Origin: Pegoplata infirma
Lineage: Eukaryota > Arthropoda > Insecta > Diptera > Anthomyiidae
Direction of reading: 5' to 3'
NCBI GenBank assembly: GCA_963921195.1
Contig: OY992539.1
Coordinates: 94,992,964 to 95,056,963 of the forward strand
DNA length: 64,000 nt
Under the pieces are notes generated by a model. That model made no database searches, had not been told where the DNA came from, and was given only the letters and a program-made list of their open reading frames with translations. This document shows positions 45,531-57,214 of this stretch, in pieces. Position 1 is the first letter of the stretch. Every line of letters begins with the position of its first letter. The translations under genes and the position numbers were made by a program.

Positions 45531-45797
45531 CACAGAGCAGATACATGATTGTGGCAAGCATAATTCAAGAGCGGCATATTATGATTGAAAATTTCAACAG
45601 AACATGTTTGTAGCAACCATAAGGTTTCTGCAGCAATCATGTTATAATCCTAAATATTCGAAAAATTTAATTTTTTTACCATAATATAACTGAAACCAAC
45701 ATTTTGTGATTGCTATAAACATATTATGAACAAATTTTTAATCATAATATGGTTCTCTTAAATTATGGTTGCGACACACATTTCTCTTCTCTGAGTG
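45531..45797. mobile_element. Small MITE (CACTCAGAG family)
   Basis: The right end, inverted, reads CACTCAGAGAAGAGAAATGT with TA outside; the left end is CCACAGAGCAGATACATG. Inner inverted pairs include CATATTATGATT/AATCATAATATG. About 265 bases. Confidence 0.65.
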
Positions 45798-45904
45798 TAA
45801 TACAATTAATTTTGTTAATAATCATTTAATTAAAATTTTAAGCAACGAATTTTATAACCTTTAAAAAAATATAGGGTATTTTATTTTATTAAATTGAAAA
45901 ATTT

Positions 45905-46092
45905 GAAGAACTATAATAATATAATAATTTGATTCAATGATCAGTTTTTATTGGTAACAATGACCGTCGTCTCGTTGTAGGAAAATCGAGAATTTTGTCG
46001 GGAATCGAACCCACGACCCCTTGATTCATAGGCTAGCAAGCTACCAACTAACCTACAGGGGCCTCCTAATTATTATATTATACATTAGAGTG
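45905..46092. mobile_element. Short inverted-repeat element carrying tRNA-like sequence 2
   Basis: ATAATAATATAATAATTTG near the left and TAATTATTATATTATAC near the right are inverted around the tRNA-like segment. Confidence 0.5.
45998..46068 (-). other. tRNA-like sequence 2 (A-box and B-box)
   Basis: On minus it reads GCCCCTGTAGGTTAGTTGGT (A-box TAGGTTAGTTGG at 46044-46055), then after 34 bases GTGGGTTCGATTCCCG (B-box at 46000-46011). Spacing is like a tRNA, but the acceptor and anticodon stems do not pair properly. Probably SINE-derived or a pseudo-tRNA. Confidence 0.55.
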
Positions 46093-46918
46093 GTTCAAAA
46101 AAGTCCATAGATTCTTTAGTCTTTCCGTCACAAAGTCTAATCCACCCAAAAATGCCCATCAGTACATTCGACTTAATACAAAAGCAATACTACCAAGTAA
46201 TATTAGTATTTTAGAAAAGAATTCGAACAAATGAAAAAAAAACATGATAAATATCAACACAATGATATTTTTTTTTTGTTATTGAAGATTAATTATAATT
46301 ACGATAATAATTAAATGAAACATTTTTGCAAGTTAATGCCAGTAGACAAAAATGTACGATGGCGGGAAATGTGATAAATATTATTCAAGACGATTTTTAT
46401 TAGCAAAAATATGAAATTAAATTCTAAAGATAGATAATGAAAAATTATAATCTTCTTTATTGCTGTTAAATTATTAAAATTTATAATGAACTAATAATGA
46501 ATGAAATCATCAATTTATTGCTGATAGAGAAAATTTAAAATGGTATTAATTTAATATGTGATATTAATTTACTTCCTAATTATAGTGTTATCATATTTTG
46601 TCTGGGTGTTAAAAAAAAGTTTATTATATTTTTAAAAAAATATTGAAAAGTGTGGCCCATTGTGATTTCTCTTGATATTCCTTAACTTTTCATTTAAGAA
46701 CTGCGCGGCAGATAAATGGGTCAAACCTAGGTTGGTGGACGGCGACGTTAAAAAATATCAGTGTAGAAAATATCATTTGAGAAAACAAAATTGACTTGGG
46801 AAAAATCGCTCATCACATAAGCTTTAAAAATTGCTTGTAAATTTCAGACTCTAAACAGAAAACTACAAATCAATTCACATATTATACACTCAATGTGTAA
46901 AAATTCCAACGTTTTATA
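46093..46918. other. No gene or repeat recognised
   Basis: AT-rich sequence without long open frames. Confidence 0.3.
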
Positions 46919-47907
46919 CACTCAGAAAAAAAACTAACTAAAAAATGGGAAAATTAACTAAATCCAAGGAAAATTGATAATGATTTAGCTCCATTGCCAT
47001 GTATTCCTACTTTTTAGTCCACATTTTTCTTAAAAATTAGGACCAATTTGAACTAGAAAGTGGGAAAAAAATTCCCATTTTTTAGTTAAAAAAACATTTA
47101 TGATGAGGATATTTTTCCTAAAAACTAGTTAATTTCATATTTTTATTGGTTTATTTATAGAATAGCATGTGAATACACACAGAATTCTCGTTATGTACAT
47201 TTTTTATTTTAAATATAAAAAAACGTTTGTTTCTTATGGTCAAGTAATAAATTTCATTAGTTTTTTAAGTTAAATTACAACAAAGACTTTGTCTTTAACG
47301 TTTGTTCCCAGACTATGGGAAAACACGCTAAACCCAAGGTCTTTGTTGTGATTAAAATATTATTTTTTCCCTGACACATACATGTGTAGAAAAAAATGTA
47401 AACATTAAATTTATTACTTGTTATACCAGACCAAACTCTCTTTTTCATATACTACAAATAATAAACAAAATGTGAACTACAAGCAAGCATGAAAAAAAAA
47501 AATAAATCAACTAAACAATTTCATGTTATGAAAAATTAACTAAACTTGTGGAAAAAACTTCCTCAAATTAAAGAAGATAAATACGATGAACTAACTGGTA
47601 GTAAATTACGTCCTAAAACTGAATTTTTTGAACTAAATTTTGTTTTAAGAAATTTGTCTTAAAAATAAAGATTTTTTTTCATTCATTTAGGGAAAATTTC
47701 TTTGGCGGTAAGAATTTTTTCCATTTATTAGGGAATTCCCTTTAAAGAAAATTATAGCCTATTTAACAGTCCATGAACTAAAACTTTTTCCTAAAAGTTG
47801 GGAAAATTTCCCAAATTTTAGTTAAATTTAACTAAATTGTGGGAAAATTTATAAACTATTTTGAAGAACATTTTTCCAAAGTTTAAGTTAATGGTTTTTT
47901 TTGAGTG
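46919..47907. mobile_element. TA-flanked MITE (CACTCAGAAAA ends), intact relative of 31977-35076
   Basis: The left end CACTCAGAAAAAAAACTAAC and inverted right end CACTCAAAAAAAACCATTAA are flanked by TA (46917-46918, 47908-47909). Interior motifs ATTAACTAAATC, TTGGGAAAATTTCCCAAATT and GGAATTCCCTTTAAAG are shared with the split copy. Confidence 0.8.
47277..47351. mobile_element. Very small inverted-repeat insert
   Basis: ACAACAAAGAC at the left and GTCTTTGTTGT at the right form perfect 11-base inverted ends about 75 bases apart inside the MITE. Confidence 0.4.
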
Positions 47908-47966
47908 TAGTTTTTGTAAAATTACCGAACAACTTTTAAAAAATAAACATAATACTATTAAGATTA

Positions 47967-48160
47967 CACCGCTCAACACTCATTTTCCGTTTTGAATTCT
48001 GGTGATCAATTTCAGTAGACTTTGATTTCCTGATTCCAAATCTGTTCTCCAAATTTTGCCATCACGTCTAGACAGATTTGGAATCAGCGAGTCAAAATCT
48101 TTAAAACTTTTATATGAAACTTCAAACCGGAGCCCAAAACCTTCGACTTGTTGAGCGGTG
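47967..48160. mobile_element. Short foldback MITE with TTA duplication
   Basis: The ends CACCGCTCAACA and TTGAGCGGTG are inverted, flanked by tta on each side (47964-47966, 48161-48163). An inner inverted pair GATTCCAAATCTGT/ACAGATTTGGAATC lies at 48033 and 48070. Confidence 0.75.
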
Positions 48161-48164
48161 TTAT

Positions 48165-48370
48165 CAATTTAACAAGCGACTGTAGAAAATTTCAACAGGT
48201 TGTCAATTATAATACGGTTCCCACGGTCATTTAAGGCCAATACAGAGGGGACGTATGTATAAATGATAGGTTGTACATTGTACAAGCATGTAACGATTTT
48301 CTCCAATTTTAATAGATTTCGTCCGATTTTCATAATTTCTGCGAACGATAACTCAAAAACACAAGCGAAA
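48165..48370 (-). mobile_element. mini-me-like type C fragment
   Basis: ATAATACGGTTCCCACGGTC, ATTTAAGGCCAATACAGAGG and TTTTCTCCAATTTTAATAG match 30-145. Confidence 0.5.
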
Positions 48371-49419
48371 CCCGCCAAACAGATTTCAGATTCGATTATC
48401 TCATCTTAATTTTTCAAAATTTGTATTCTGCAGTGTAATGAATATGTTTTCCAAACTTTCCTTTCCACAGTCAAATTTACTAAAGTAATAAAGTCGGCTA
48501 CAACTCTCAAATATCATTGCATCTAAATTATTAAACTTTTCTCCGCGAAACACCTTTCCACCAAAAATTTTTCAACATATTTTTTAAAAAAGTTAATTCT
48601 TTTTGTCTGTCTTCATAGATTTGAGCTGAATATTTTTTTTTGAAAAGTTAATAATAAACAATTAATTAAAATTCTGCAACCCTTTTTTGTAACTGTTAGT
48701 TACTGCAAATATTCACACAGTTTATGTTACACTTGTATTCTCCGATTCTATGATATGCATTCAAATGAAATGGAAGAACGAACGAACGTTCAAACATACG
48801 GATGAAAGAATGAATGTCGGTGACCACAGACCATAACCGTTGAAATATTGCAATCAACAGAAAAATTACAATTCAACCAGCATGTCATTTCCCAAGCTTG
48901 CCTAGAGTACGGAGTACAGTGTAAGAGAAATAGTGTAAATAATCCTGAAAAAACACAAACTATATGGAACAAGTTTGTAGTGGAGGGACATGAAAATTTA
49001 ACAACCACATGCAAACTTTACAATAGAGCAAAAAATAAAAATATTTAACTGCAGAAAAATGAAAAAGTGGAAACATTTTTTGAAATTGTAATGAAAAGAA
49101 CTTGAGTAACAAACACACAGATTAATTTTGTGTAACGGAAGGAGTTAAAACAAAAATCAAAATTAAATCACAGAAATAGGGGTATATTTTTTTTTTTAAG
49201 TAGAAAATTCCTACTAGGAATGTAAGTAACAAATGTTGGGGATCTTTTTTTTTGTTACATGTTTATATTACTTTTAGTTTATGCGAAAGCGTAGGAATGG
49301 TAGATATATAAAGGTTGTTTTTAATTACTACAAGGGGAGATTGACTTAAACAATTCTTAAACATTTCAGCGGTTCTGCGATTTTAAATAAATAAAAAAAA
49401 AATTGTTCGTATATATTAC
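48371..49419. other. No gene supported
   Basis: AT-rich. Two overlapping open frames of 66-74 codons near 48800-49048 have no domain, and I treat them as chance. Confidence 0.35.
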
Positions 49420-50560
49420 GCAGCTCTTCGGTTTTAGATATATCGAAAAAGGGGGCAGAAGTGGGTGTGGTCATTTTTTTATGTAAAGTCCACGTTGATG
49501 AACATTAAAAAAAAAATTCCAAATCGGTGCAGAAGCTCCCTGATTAATGATAAATCAAATAAAGTGGGCGTGGTAAATTTTTCTTTCTGTAAAAACCTAA
49601 GTTTAGTAATGACTAACATTGAAAAATAAAAATAGCCAAATCGGTCCACCCGTTCCCCGATTTTAAATAAATTGAATAAGTGGGCGCCGTAAATTTTACT
49701 TTTCGTAAACCCTAAGTTGGACTACGAAAAACATTTAAAAATAGAATTTGACAAATCGGTCCAGCCGATTTTATTTAAATTAAAAAAGTGGGCGTGATCA
49801 ATTTCTCTTTCCATAAAATACTAACAAGACAAATCTCCCTGGTGTCACCCTCCGATCTTCATGAAATTTGGATATGTTGTTAAGAACGAAAATTAATTTG
49901 ACACGTATTTTTTTTTTTAGCGGCCCAAACTCATTTTTAAACAAAATTATTTAAACAAAATTAATATAGGCATGTGTAGTATCAGATTAAAGGTATTACA
50001 AATTCCTATCTCGTTGTGCTAACAACGGGCCAAAGAAGTTAATATTTTTCGACTTATTAACAAAAATGTCCTAAAATGTTTGTATTTTACTCAATATGAC
50101 GAAAACTTGACCATGTTTGGACACGTTCTTAGCACACGTAGATATGTTTTCCAAATACCTTTCATTTGGTATGTAACATGACTAGGTTTCTTTTCATAAT
50201 ATAGGAGATAAACGAAAAAAACTGAAAAATGGCCTTGTCTTCCCCCCTCCTTTTTACCCCCTAAATATGAATTTGGACCGCTAAAAAAAATACGTGCCCC
50301 TTTATTTTTTCTGCTCTACAAAATAAAACCAATTCCATATTCCGCTGGTGACACAAGGGAGACTTTCCTTGTAAGTTGGACTATAACTAACATTAGAAAA
50401 AAAAATTTTGCGTTTTAGATAAATTTAAAAAAGTGATCATGATCAATTTTTCTTTCCATAAAATACTAATTATAAGTTGGACTATGACGAACATTTGAAA
50501 AATGTTGTCGTTTTCCAAATTAGCCAAAATCGGTCCATCTGTTCTCAATTGATGCGATTA
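49420..50560. repeat. Tandem repeat (AAGTGGGCGTGGT units), about five
   Basis: Units of about 120-135 bases contain AATCGGTCCA, CGATTTTAAATAAATT, AAGTGGGCGTGGT and AAGTTGGACTATGAC. The foldback at 49824-50372 interrupts it; the unit resumes with GTAAGTTGGACTATAAC. Confidence 0.65.
49824..50372. mobile_element. Foldback element with ACAAGACAAATCTCCC ends
   Basis: The left end ACAAGACAAATCTCCCTGGT and inverted right end ACAAGGAAAGTCTCCCTTGT both run into GTGTCACC. A second inverted pair is TTTTAGCGGCCCAAACTCAT against its near-complement ending at about 50285. It interrupts the tandem repeat. Confidence 0.7.
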
Positions 50561-50699
50561 CCCATGAACAACATTTAATTTCTATTTACTCGTATATGTT
50601 GTTTTTGATAAAAAATTTAAATATTCCGAAAAGAATTTTCAATTTATAAAGTATATGATTTTTATACATGTTTCCTTCTCAAAATTTAATTGTTGAGCC

Positions 50700-51060
50700 A
50701 TTTTTACTACAGAAAAATTTTTAAGCTCTAAAACATTTTTCATATAGAAAAAAATAACATTTCTGAGATACATATGTTTTTCAAAAAATTTTCTCTTTTT
50801 ATATAAAAAATGATTTAAGTCTCAAATTTTCTGTAAAAAATTTTCATATTCAAATCTTTTCTTTTAGAATATGTCTCAGATTTTTAGACATCTTTTCTAT
50901 AGAAATAATTTAAGATTCTGAACCATGCTTTCTATATAATAATTTTTAAATTATGATCAACTTCTCTCAGATTCTGAGAATTTTTCGTATACAAAAATCC
51001 TAAAACATTTATCGTTAAAGAAAATTCTCTCTCTTTTAGTCTCAAAACTTTCAAAAATTA
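50700..51060. repeat. Degenerate TCTCAGA satellite block
   Basis: GTCTCAGATTTTTAGACA, TTTTCTATAGAAAT and CTCTCAGATTCTGAGAA are spaced as in 39225-40285, but strongly diverged. Confidence 0.55.
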
Positions 51061-51239
51061 GCCGAATTACAAGTTTAAAGTAAAAGGTTTTTAATTTAAC
51101 TTTTGCAATGAATGAATTGTTGACTGGAGGGCATTGAATGGATCATTGCTTCACAGATTGAATTTTTATTCAGAGAACGTTGTCCAATTATATCTGTCTT
51201 CAGAAATCTGAAGAGGACAAACTGTATGAAAAATGGAGA

Positions 51240-52380
51240 GACTACTTAGTATCATTGGTGCTATTAGTTCGGCACCCTAGGCCGGCCTTTAAGTGATATT
51301 AAACATTCACCCCGTGGATATCTACGTCAAGAGTACAGCAACAAAATCGGCTCTCAGGTTGGGAGAGTCACAAAATGCTTAAGCAACGCTCGACCATTGG
51401 AACAGAAAACAGTGTATATTTCACTACAGACAATTTTTGATAGAACTTTCAAAATCCATGTACCAAACTTGGGAAAACTGGGCGCAAAACTCTGTGATAA
51501 CAGAGAAAGCGATCCCAATCTTTACGGACGGATCGAAAATGGAAATGGGTACACTTTCGATTGTTTACTCTAAGTGCCTCGAAATCGGGGCCTCATTGAT
51601 ACATCCAGACAATTGTAGTGTTTGGCAGGCTGAAGTACTTGCAATTGATAACGCCGCGCATATGATATTTACAAAGGACCTTCACCCTTGCGCCATTAAC
51701 ATTTTCGTGGATAGTATCGCAGCTCTGAAGGCCTTAGAATCAAACGGTCAAATCAGGAATTGTTTGGAATTGTATATAAAATCAGTCACCACACAGTCAA
51801 GCTAATCTGGTTTCTTGGACATAGTGGGGTCGCTGGGAACGAATTAGCTAGTGAATATGCGAGAAACAGTTCTGAGTAGCTGGGGTAACGGGTGGAACCT
51901 GACATTTCGGTTCCTATAGTGGAATTGAAGGGCTTACTGCAAGAACTTGATAAGCAACATTTATTTTTTTCGTGTTTTTCGTCTTCTGCTGATGTTCTAT
52001 TGACAGATTTTTGGCAGAAGTCTTGCTTTAACCCTTTGTACAAGTATATTGAGAACAAAAGTTCTGGAAAAGTTATATTTTCTACGTTATTTTAAAGTTT
52101 TAGGGCAAAAACCACCTTAAAATGAAATGTTGCTTATCGAGTTTTTACAATAAGCCCTTCAATTGATGAACGAAATTAATAGGATATCAGAGAATGCTAT
52201 TATTAGTTAGCACATATTATGTGAATGTTTTGATTTGATAAAACGATCTAGATTTCCTTGCCTAAACGATGTCTCATTGACGTCTCTAGCAGAATAATTT
52301 AGGGAATCGGGGTGGTTCAAGTAGTAGAACTTTGTATCAGAAAGGGAATCACAATGAGCCTAATGCCCTCCTATTGAATT
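51240..52380 (+). mobile_element. Degenerate non-LTR retrotransposon: RT tail, RNase H, C-terminal zinc region
   Basis: The translation reads NIHPVDIYVKSTATKSALRL (51300-51360), then an open frame with IPIFTDGSKMEMG (51519-51557, first Asp), SVWQAEVLAIDNAA (Glu), INIFVDSIAALKALESNG (third Asp), and, frameshifted, LIWFLGHSGVAGNELASEYA (51803-51865). After a small insertion (51921-52165) it continues as SEHILCECFDLIKRSRF, a cysteine/histidine knuckle. The catalytic D-E-D set is visible, so this is the best-preserved RNase H here. Stops and frameshifts make it inactive. Confidence 0.85.
51921..52165. mobile_element. Small inverted-repeat MITE inside the RNase H copy
   Basis: The left end AATTGAAGGGCTTACTGC and right end GTAAAAACTC-like complement form inverted ends of about 40 bases including GATAAGCAACATTT. 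The retroelement translation is split exactly here (VPIVELKG before, NEINRISENAI after). Confidence 0.75.
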
Positions 52381-52739
52381 CGCACAAATTCCGGACACCT
52401 ATAAAACCTTATCTAGTTATTGGTAAAAAATATCTTTATTTAAACCGTATATTTTGGCTGCCTGCTTCACCAGATAATAAATGTTTGGAATAGTTCTCAT
52501 GCCCTCCAGCAAAGCATGATGGCAAACATGAGTTACAGAAAAACAGATTTCTTCAAAATGTTCTTTATAAAGGCAAAGTCTTTGGGAGCGGACGAGGATT
52601 GGTTGGCATACAGGCTGTACTTTATAAGAATTATAAGAAGATGATCACAATTGTCAAATGTGATTCCTGGAAAATTTCTGTAAAAAAAAGAAAACGTCCC
52701 TGAGCCATTTTAGTCATAGATCATTTAAGTATTATTGCA
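52381..52739. other. Retroelement-derived or unrecognised sequence
   Basis: No domain was read. It may be more decayed retroelement sequence. Confidence 0.3.
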
Positions 52740-53370
52740 TCCTAGTACACCTGTAGTGTTAACCAGGCAGAGAACAACACATATTCTGACAGTCAAGACG
52801 CGGTTAAGTACCTGGTGTCAATTTTCCTGACAACTGAACTGCCCTTAACTGTCGCACATCTTAAACCTTAGTAATAACTGCTCGGGTATACATAGACTAC
52901 TTTGGTTAGGCGAAGGTTAAGTAAGAGGGCCAAGCAGTATATTTGACTTATATGGGTATCGGTGTACAGGGACATTCCAGGAAATTGCATAGCCGATGAG
53001 CTTTAAAGACTGGGAACCACCTTACTGGTTCCTATGAAAAAACTTTGCCTAATCAGAGATAGGCAGATGAATAGACCTGTGAGACTACATGACAGATTTA
53101 CTGTGCCTTCAAATGGCTTTTGCCAGAGCTGTATGTAGTTGGAAAATATTTAACGAAGTATCTGCCATTGTCCGGCGCTTTCTGGGAAGAAACATACTTC
53201 ATTGGTATCTAGGCAGTTCCATCAATTAACTCACTCATTTGTCGGACGTCGAAGTTCCATATCATTGGATTTTCAGAAAGAGAGTAACCATATAATCGTA
53301 GGGTGACCACATAATCGTAGGTTGACCACATAACCGTCCCGTGGTGTAACAATGGGCTTAAGAGCCGTAC
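52740..53370 (+). mobile_element. Non-LTR retrotransposon fragment (RNase H to 3' end)
   Basis: SDSQDAVKYLVSI (about 52786-52826) is the third-Asp motif. LIWVSVYRDIPGNCIADEL (about 52945-53000) is a decayed WVPGHxxxxGNxxAD motif, and CHCPALSGKK is readable near 53165-53195. The tail has CCGTCCCGTGGTGTAACAAT as in the 3.1-kb and 3.9-kb copies. Confidence 0.75.
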
Positions 53371-53528
53371 CAAATAAAGCTTTTATTTGATACAAATTGT
53401 ATAAAATTAATTAATTTTGTTTTTATTCGGTTAAGATCTGATGGGGTAAAAAACGACCAAATTCCTCAAATCTTTCTACTCCTCTGTATAAACATCTCCA
53501 ACAATTTTTTGTTACTGTAAATTTCCTT

Positions 53529-54190
53529 TTTATACCCTCCACTTAGTGATAGAGGGTATATATAAGTTTGCCATTCTGTTTGTAACTCATCGAAATATCG
53601 GTCTGGGACCCCATAAAGTATATATATTCATGAAGCCCGATTGATTTTAAGACATTCTAGCGATGTCCGTCTGTCCGTCTGTCCGTCTGTCCGTCTGTCC
53701 GTCTGTCCGTCTGTCCGTCTGTCTGTCTGTCTGTGGAAAATGCTCTCGCGGACAAAATATTGCTTAGAGATGACTGAAACTTAACATATATATTGGAAGT
53801 TCTCCCGAGAAGTTTGGTATTGCATTTGAGCGATATCGGTTCAGCGGTTCAAAAGTTGTGAACGAAAATGTAAGCACACCTCAAAAATTTCAGTACATTC
53901 AACATAACCTAAAAATACAAAATGCTTTAATTCGGCTTCTGGTTGACATATGTTAACATAATTGAACACCAAATGGTATTTAAACAAGTACGAACATATT
54001 TTTTGACAAAAAAAGAAAAAAATCGCGGATTTTTTTTTTTACCAAAATTTTTTTTCGCGGAATTTTTTTTTCAATTTTTTTTTTTCAAAAGTAATTTCCT
54101 TTTAAATAAAGTTGTTTGCAATAATCTTTTTGAAATTGTGGAGGGTATCACTACATTCGGCAAGGCCGAATTTAACTTTTTTACTTGTTT
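53529..54190 (+). mobile_element. mini-me/DINE-1-like element, type B2, copy 1
   Basis: TTTTTATACCCTCCACTTAG, CCCCATAAAGTATATATATT, a GTCC/GTCT tract (53668-53735), GGAAAATGCTCTCGCGGACA, a run of T with TTCGCGG, and the end ACATTCGGCAAGGCCGAATT then TTTACTTGTTT with hairpin ATTCGGC-AAG-GCCGAAT. Near-identical to 62531-63199. Confidence 0.85.
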
Positions 54191-56286
54191 TTTAATAGTT
54201 TTCTTTTCAAATCATAACTTTATCTTTAAGAAAAACTTTTTCCAAAATTTATAAAGTCATTGTCATTCCTTATCGACAAGTGGGAATTTTTAATCAGCAT
54301 AGTAATTTGATGTTTTTCTTTGGTGACGTTCCGTGCTTGATATTGCATGTTAAATGACTTTTTTTTTGTGGCGTTTCGTTTAAAATAAAATTAAATTTTG
54401 AAGATTCTTATCTTTCGGAAAGTTGTTCCTTACTTCCATCCAAAAATCAACTCATTCATCCTTCGTTTTTAAATGTGATTTTATTTTTTTTCCGGTCATC
54501 TGTTACCATCACCACCAACCAGTTCAGGATTTTATGAAAAAAAAAAAATGCAATAACTTCAAATTTTGTTGCTGTATTTTACACAAACTGACAAACTCTC
54601 TTAGCAAAATCGTTCCAAAAAGAAGTGTTACATTTTCATTTAGTAACCTTTTGCATTTCCGTTTCCTGTTTGTCAAGAAGTTGAACATTTTTATTGCTTT
54701 TATTTTTTTTCTTCTTTTATTTTTTTATTGTACTAAAATAAAAAACTCGTAAAAACTTAATTTTCTTTACATCGTGATCTATTATTGTTTAGATGATTAT
54801 TTGTTAGTAAGTAACCCTTGATACGAACTCTTCATCTATTTTAACAATTTCATAGTTTTATAGGTTACCTTCATTAAGTACACTTAGAAAAATGAGATTG
54901 GGATAATAGAAAAAAAAACTGCTGTTCGATGAAGTTTATTAGTCAGCCAACAATAACATAAATTTTTAAATGCTGTACGAATAATAGAAGCAAAAGAATG
55001 TTCACCTCAGTTTATCGAACAGTTTAAATTTTCCCTCTGGCCGAGAAACTGTTGCCGAAATCACTGATCTAACGGCGTTGAAGTCATAACCCCTATTCAT
55101 ATTATGGGAACTAAGTCCAAAGCAATTTCGGTCATACACACAAAACCGATTAGTTATGTTTATTTTAAGCAAACCCGATTTTTTTTGGTATTAAAAAATC
55201 CGAAAACGGGGTTTCGCATGAGTTGATTATTGCTTCTTACTTTGGAGTGCTTAAAAATCCTGAATTGTTTCAAATTAATTAAAGAAAATCCTGTAAAGTT
55301 CGGGCTCTGAACCTTAAAAACTTTTCTGAAATAAAAAACTGTAAATGCAGTTTTACTCCATTTGATCTCTATTTTCAGACATATATCATCCGGTTCGTGT
55401 TTAATATTGTGCGTCGGACGGTGGTATAGATATAGTCATTTCTATTCCATATGTTGGCCATGATCGCCACTTAAACAGATAGAGAGCCACGGAAAGACAC
55501 GTCGCTAGATCGACTTAAAATCGTGGTAACTTTCTTGTAGTTACATTAATTTATAAACAATTTAAGTACAATTTTCACTTTAGTTTTTCTCACTATATAT
55601 TTTCAACTTTTCTATTTAATTTTCTTAGTTATCATCATCATCATTATTATTCTCATTTTACCTTCAAACTTCAAGTGATTTCCTAAAGGTGTTGAGAAAG
55701 AAAAAAAGTTTCTTGCATTTGTTTTATTTTTCTGTTGATATGCGGTTGCATATCAACCATGCAACGCCAACCAAATACCATCAATGTGTCAACTTTTCTT
55801 AAATGTCGTACCATTTTTTTTTCTCGTCTTCTTCTTAATAAAACTATAAACTTTTTAGTTGCAACTTTGAAGCGAGAGATTGAGAGAGACAAAAAAAAAA
55901 ATAAAATCTAAAGCTAAACATATTGTTCAATATTTGGTATTTCAATGATTTATTGGTTTAACACGGAAGTCGGTAAAGACCAAGAATTTAAAGTAAATTT
56001 TTCATCATTTGTCACAGTTGGATAAGCGAAAACTTATTTAAAAGATGTTAAACAAAACTTTTTTGAGAAAAGAAAATTATTATGTTGATTGCAAATGGTT
56101 GCAGTTGGTTGTTAGAAAAAATTAAATTATGTATTTTCAACAAAAATAAAATAAGGGTGTTGAAATAATTTGAGTTAAATCTTTTGATTTAGATTGATTG
56201 AACGGGAAATAGATTTAAAGGGAATTATTGCAGGGGAAAGTGAAATTATCTAATAATACTGTACAAAAATTTCAAACTTTTTCCAA
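54191..56286. other. No gene; one dispersed repeat
   Basis: AT-rich. 55315-55420 (AAACTGTAAATGCAGTTTTA, GTTCGTGTTTAA) matches 63298-63400. A 109-codon frame at 54423-54752 is Phe/Lys-rich low-complexity and unsupported. Confidence 0.4.
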
Positions 56287-56290
56287 AATT

Positions 56291-57179
56291 ACGGGGATCC
56301 GACGATTGATTCTGGTAGAGGAGACCAAAAAAAGTTGCACGTGTGTCAGCATTTTGAAAGATCACATCGAAATTTTATTCTAGAGGTGGTTAAAGTTACC
56401 CAGCTTTGGCCTGTTCTTATAACATATCTGTATAAAAAACTATGTTTCCTTTACATCTGAGGTGTATGGTATGTTCCACAACTTACTTTGTAGAAAATAT
56501 TATGTTAAATATTTTTGTGGAACATATTAACTCCCTAACTCCCTGTTAAAGCGGTATTCTTTGGCTCTATTCTAACGTATCGCAAAAATACTCCGAAAAA
56601 GGGGAGGGCGGGTATAAAATGTTCTACAAAAATGTTGCCCATAAAGTTTTACTATATATGTCAGAGCACACCAAAGCCCTTAAATTAATATAAACACCAA
56701 AAAAGAGTCAATTTCAAGATTGTGCATTAAAAAAATTACAAAAAAAAATTAACCCTTAGTGGGCAATCTTGAATTTGACTGGTTTTTGGTGTTTTTGTTA
56801 AGTTTTGGGTTTTTGTGTGTTCTGACATATATAGTAAAATTTAATGGCCAGTATTTTTGTGGAATATTTCATTTTTAAGGGTGTTTTATACGATTTGTTA
56901 GAATAGAGCCAAAAAATTACACCTATGTGGACGATTTAGAGGGTTATTATATTTAACAAAAATATTTGCCATACTATTTTCTACAAAGTAGCTGGACATA
57001 GCCTACACCTCAGATGTAAACAAAACATGGTTTTATATACCGATATGTTGCAAGAACAGGCCAAAGCTGGGAAACTTTAACCATCTCTGAAATAAAATTC
57101 GGATGTGATTTTACAAAACGCTGATACACGGGTTTTATTTTTTGGTTTTCTCTACCAGAATCAATCGTCGGAGCACCGT
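56291..57179. mobile_element. Foldback element 7 (ACGG ends) with AATT duplication
   Basis: The outer ends ACGGGGATCCGACGATTGAT and, inverted, ACGGTGCTCCGACGATTGAT are flanked by aatt (56287-56290, 57180-57183). The arms are about 370-400 bases (ACCAGAATCAATCGTCGG, AGGCCAAAGCTGGGAAACTT) around a centre near 56735. 889 bases, non-coding. Confidence 0.85.
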
Positions 57180-57214
57180 AATTTTTTTTGTGCTGTTCTG
57201 TGATATTAGTAAAG

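Noticed and set aside
45998..46068. Functional tRNA gene
   Set aside because: A and B boxes are present, but the acceptor and anticodon stems do not pair.
48790..49048. Two overlapping open frames of 66-74 codons on opposite strands
   Set aside because: Neither shows a domain, codon bias or splice context.
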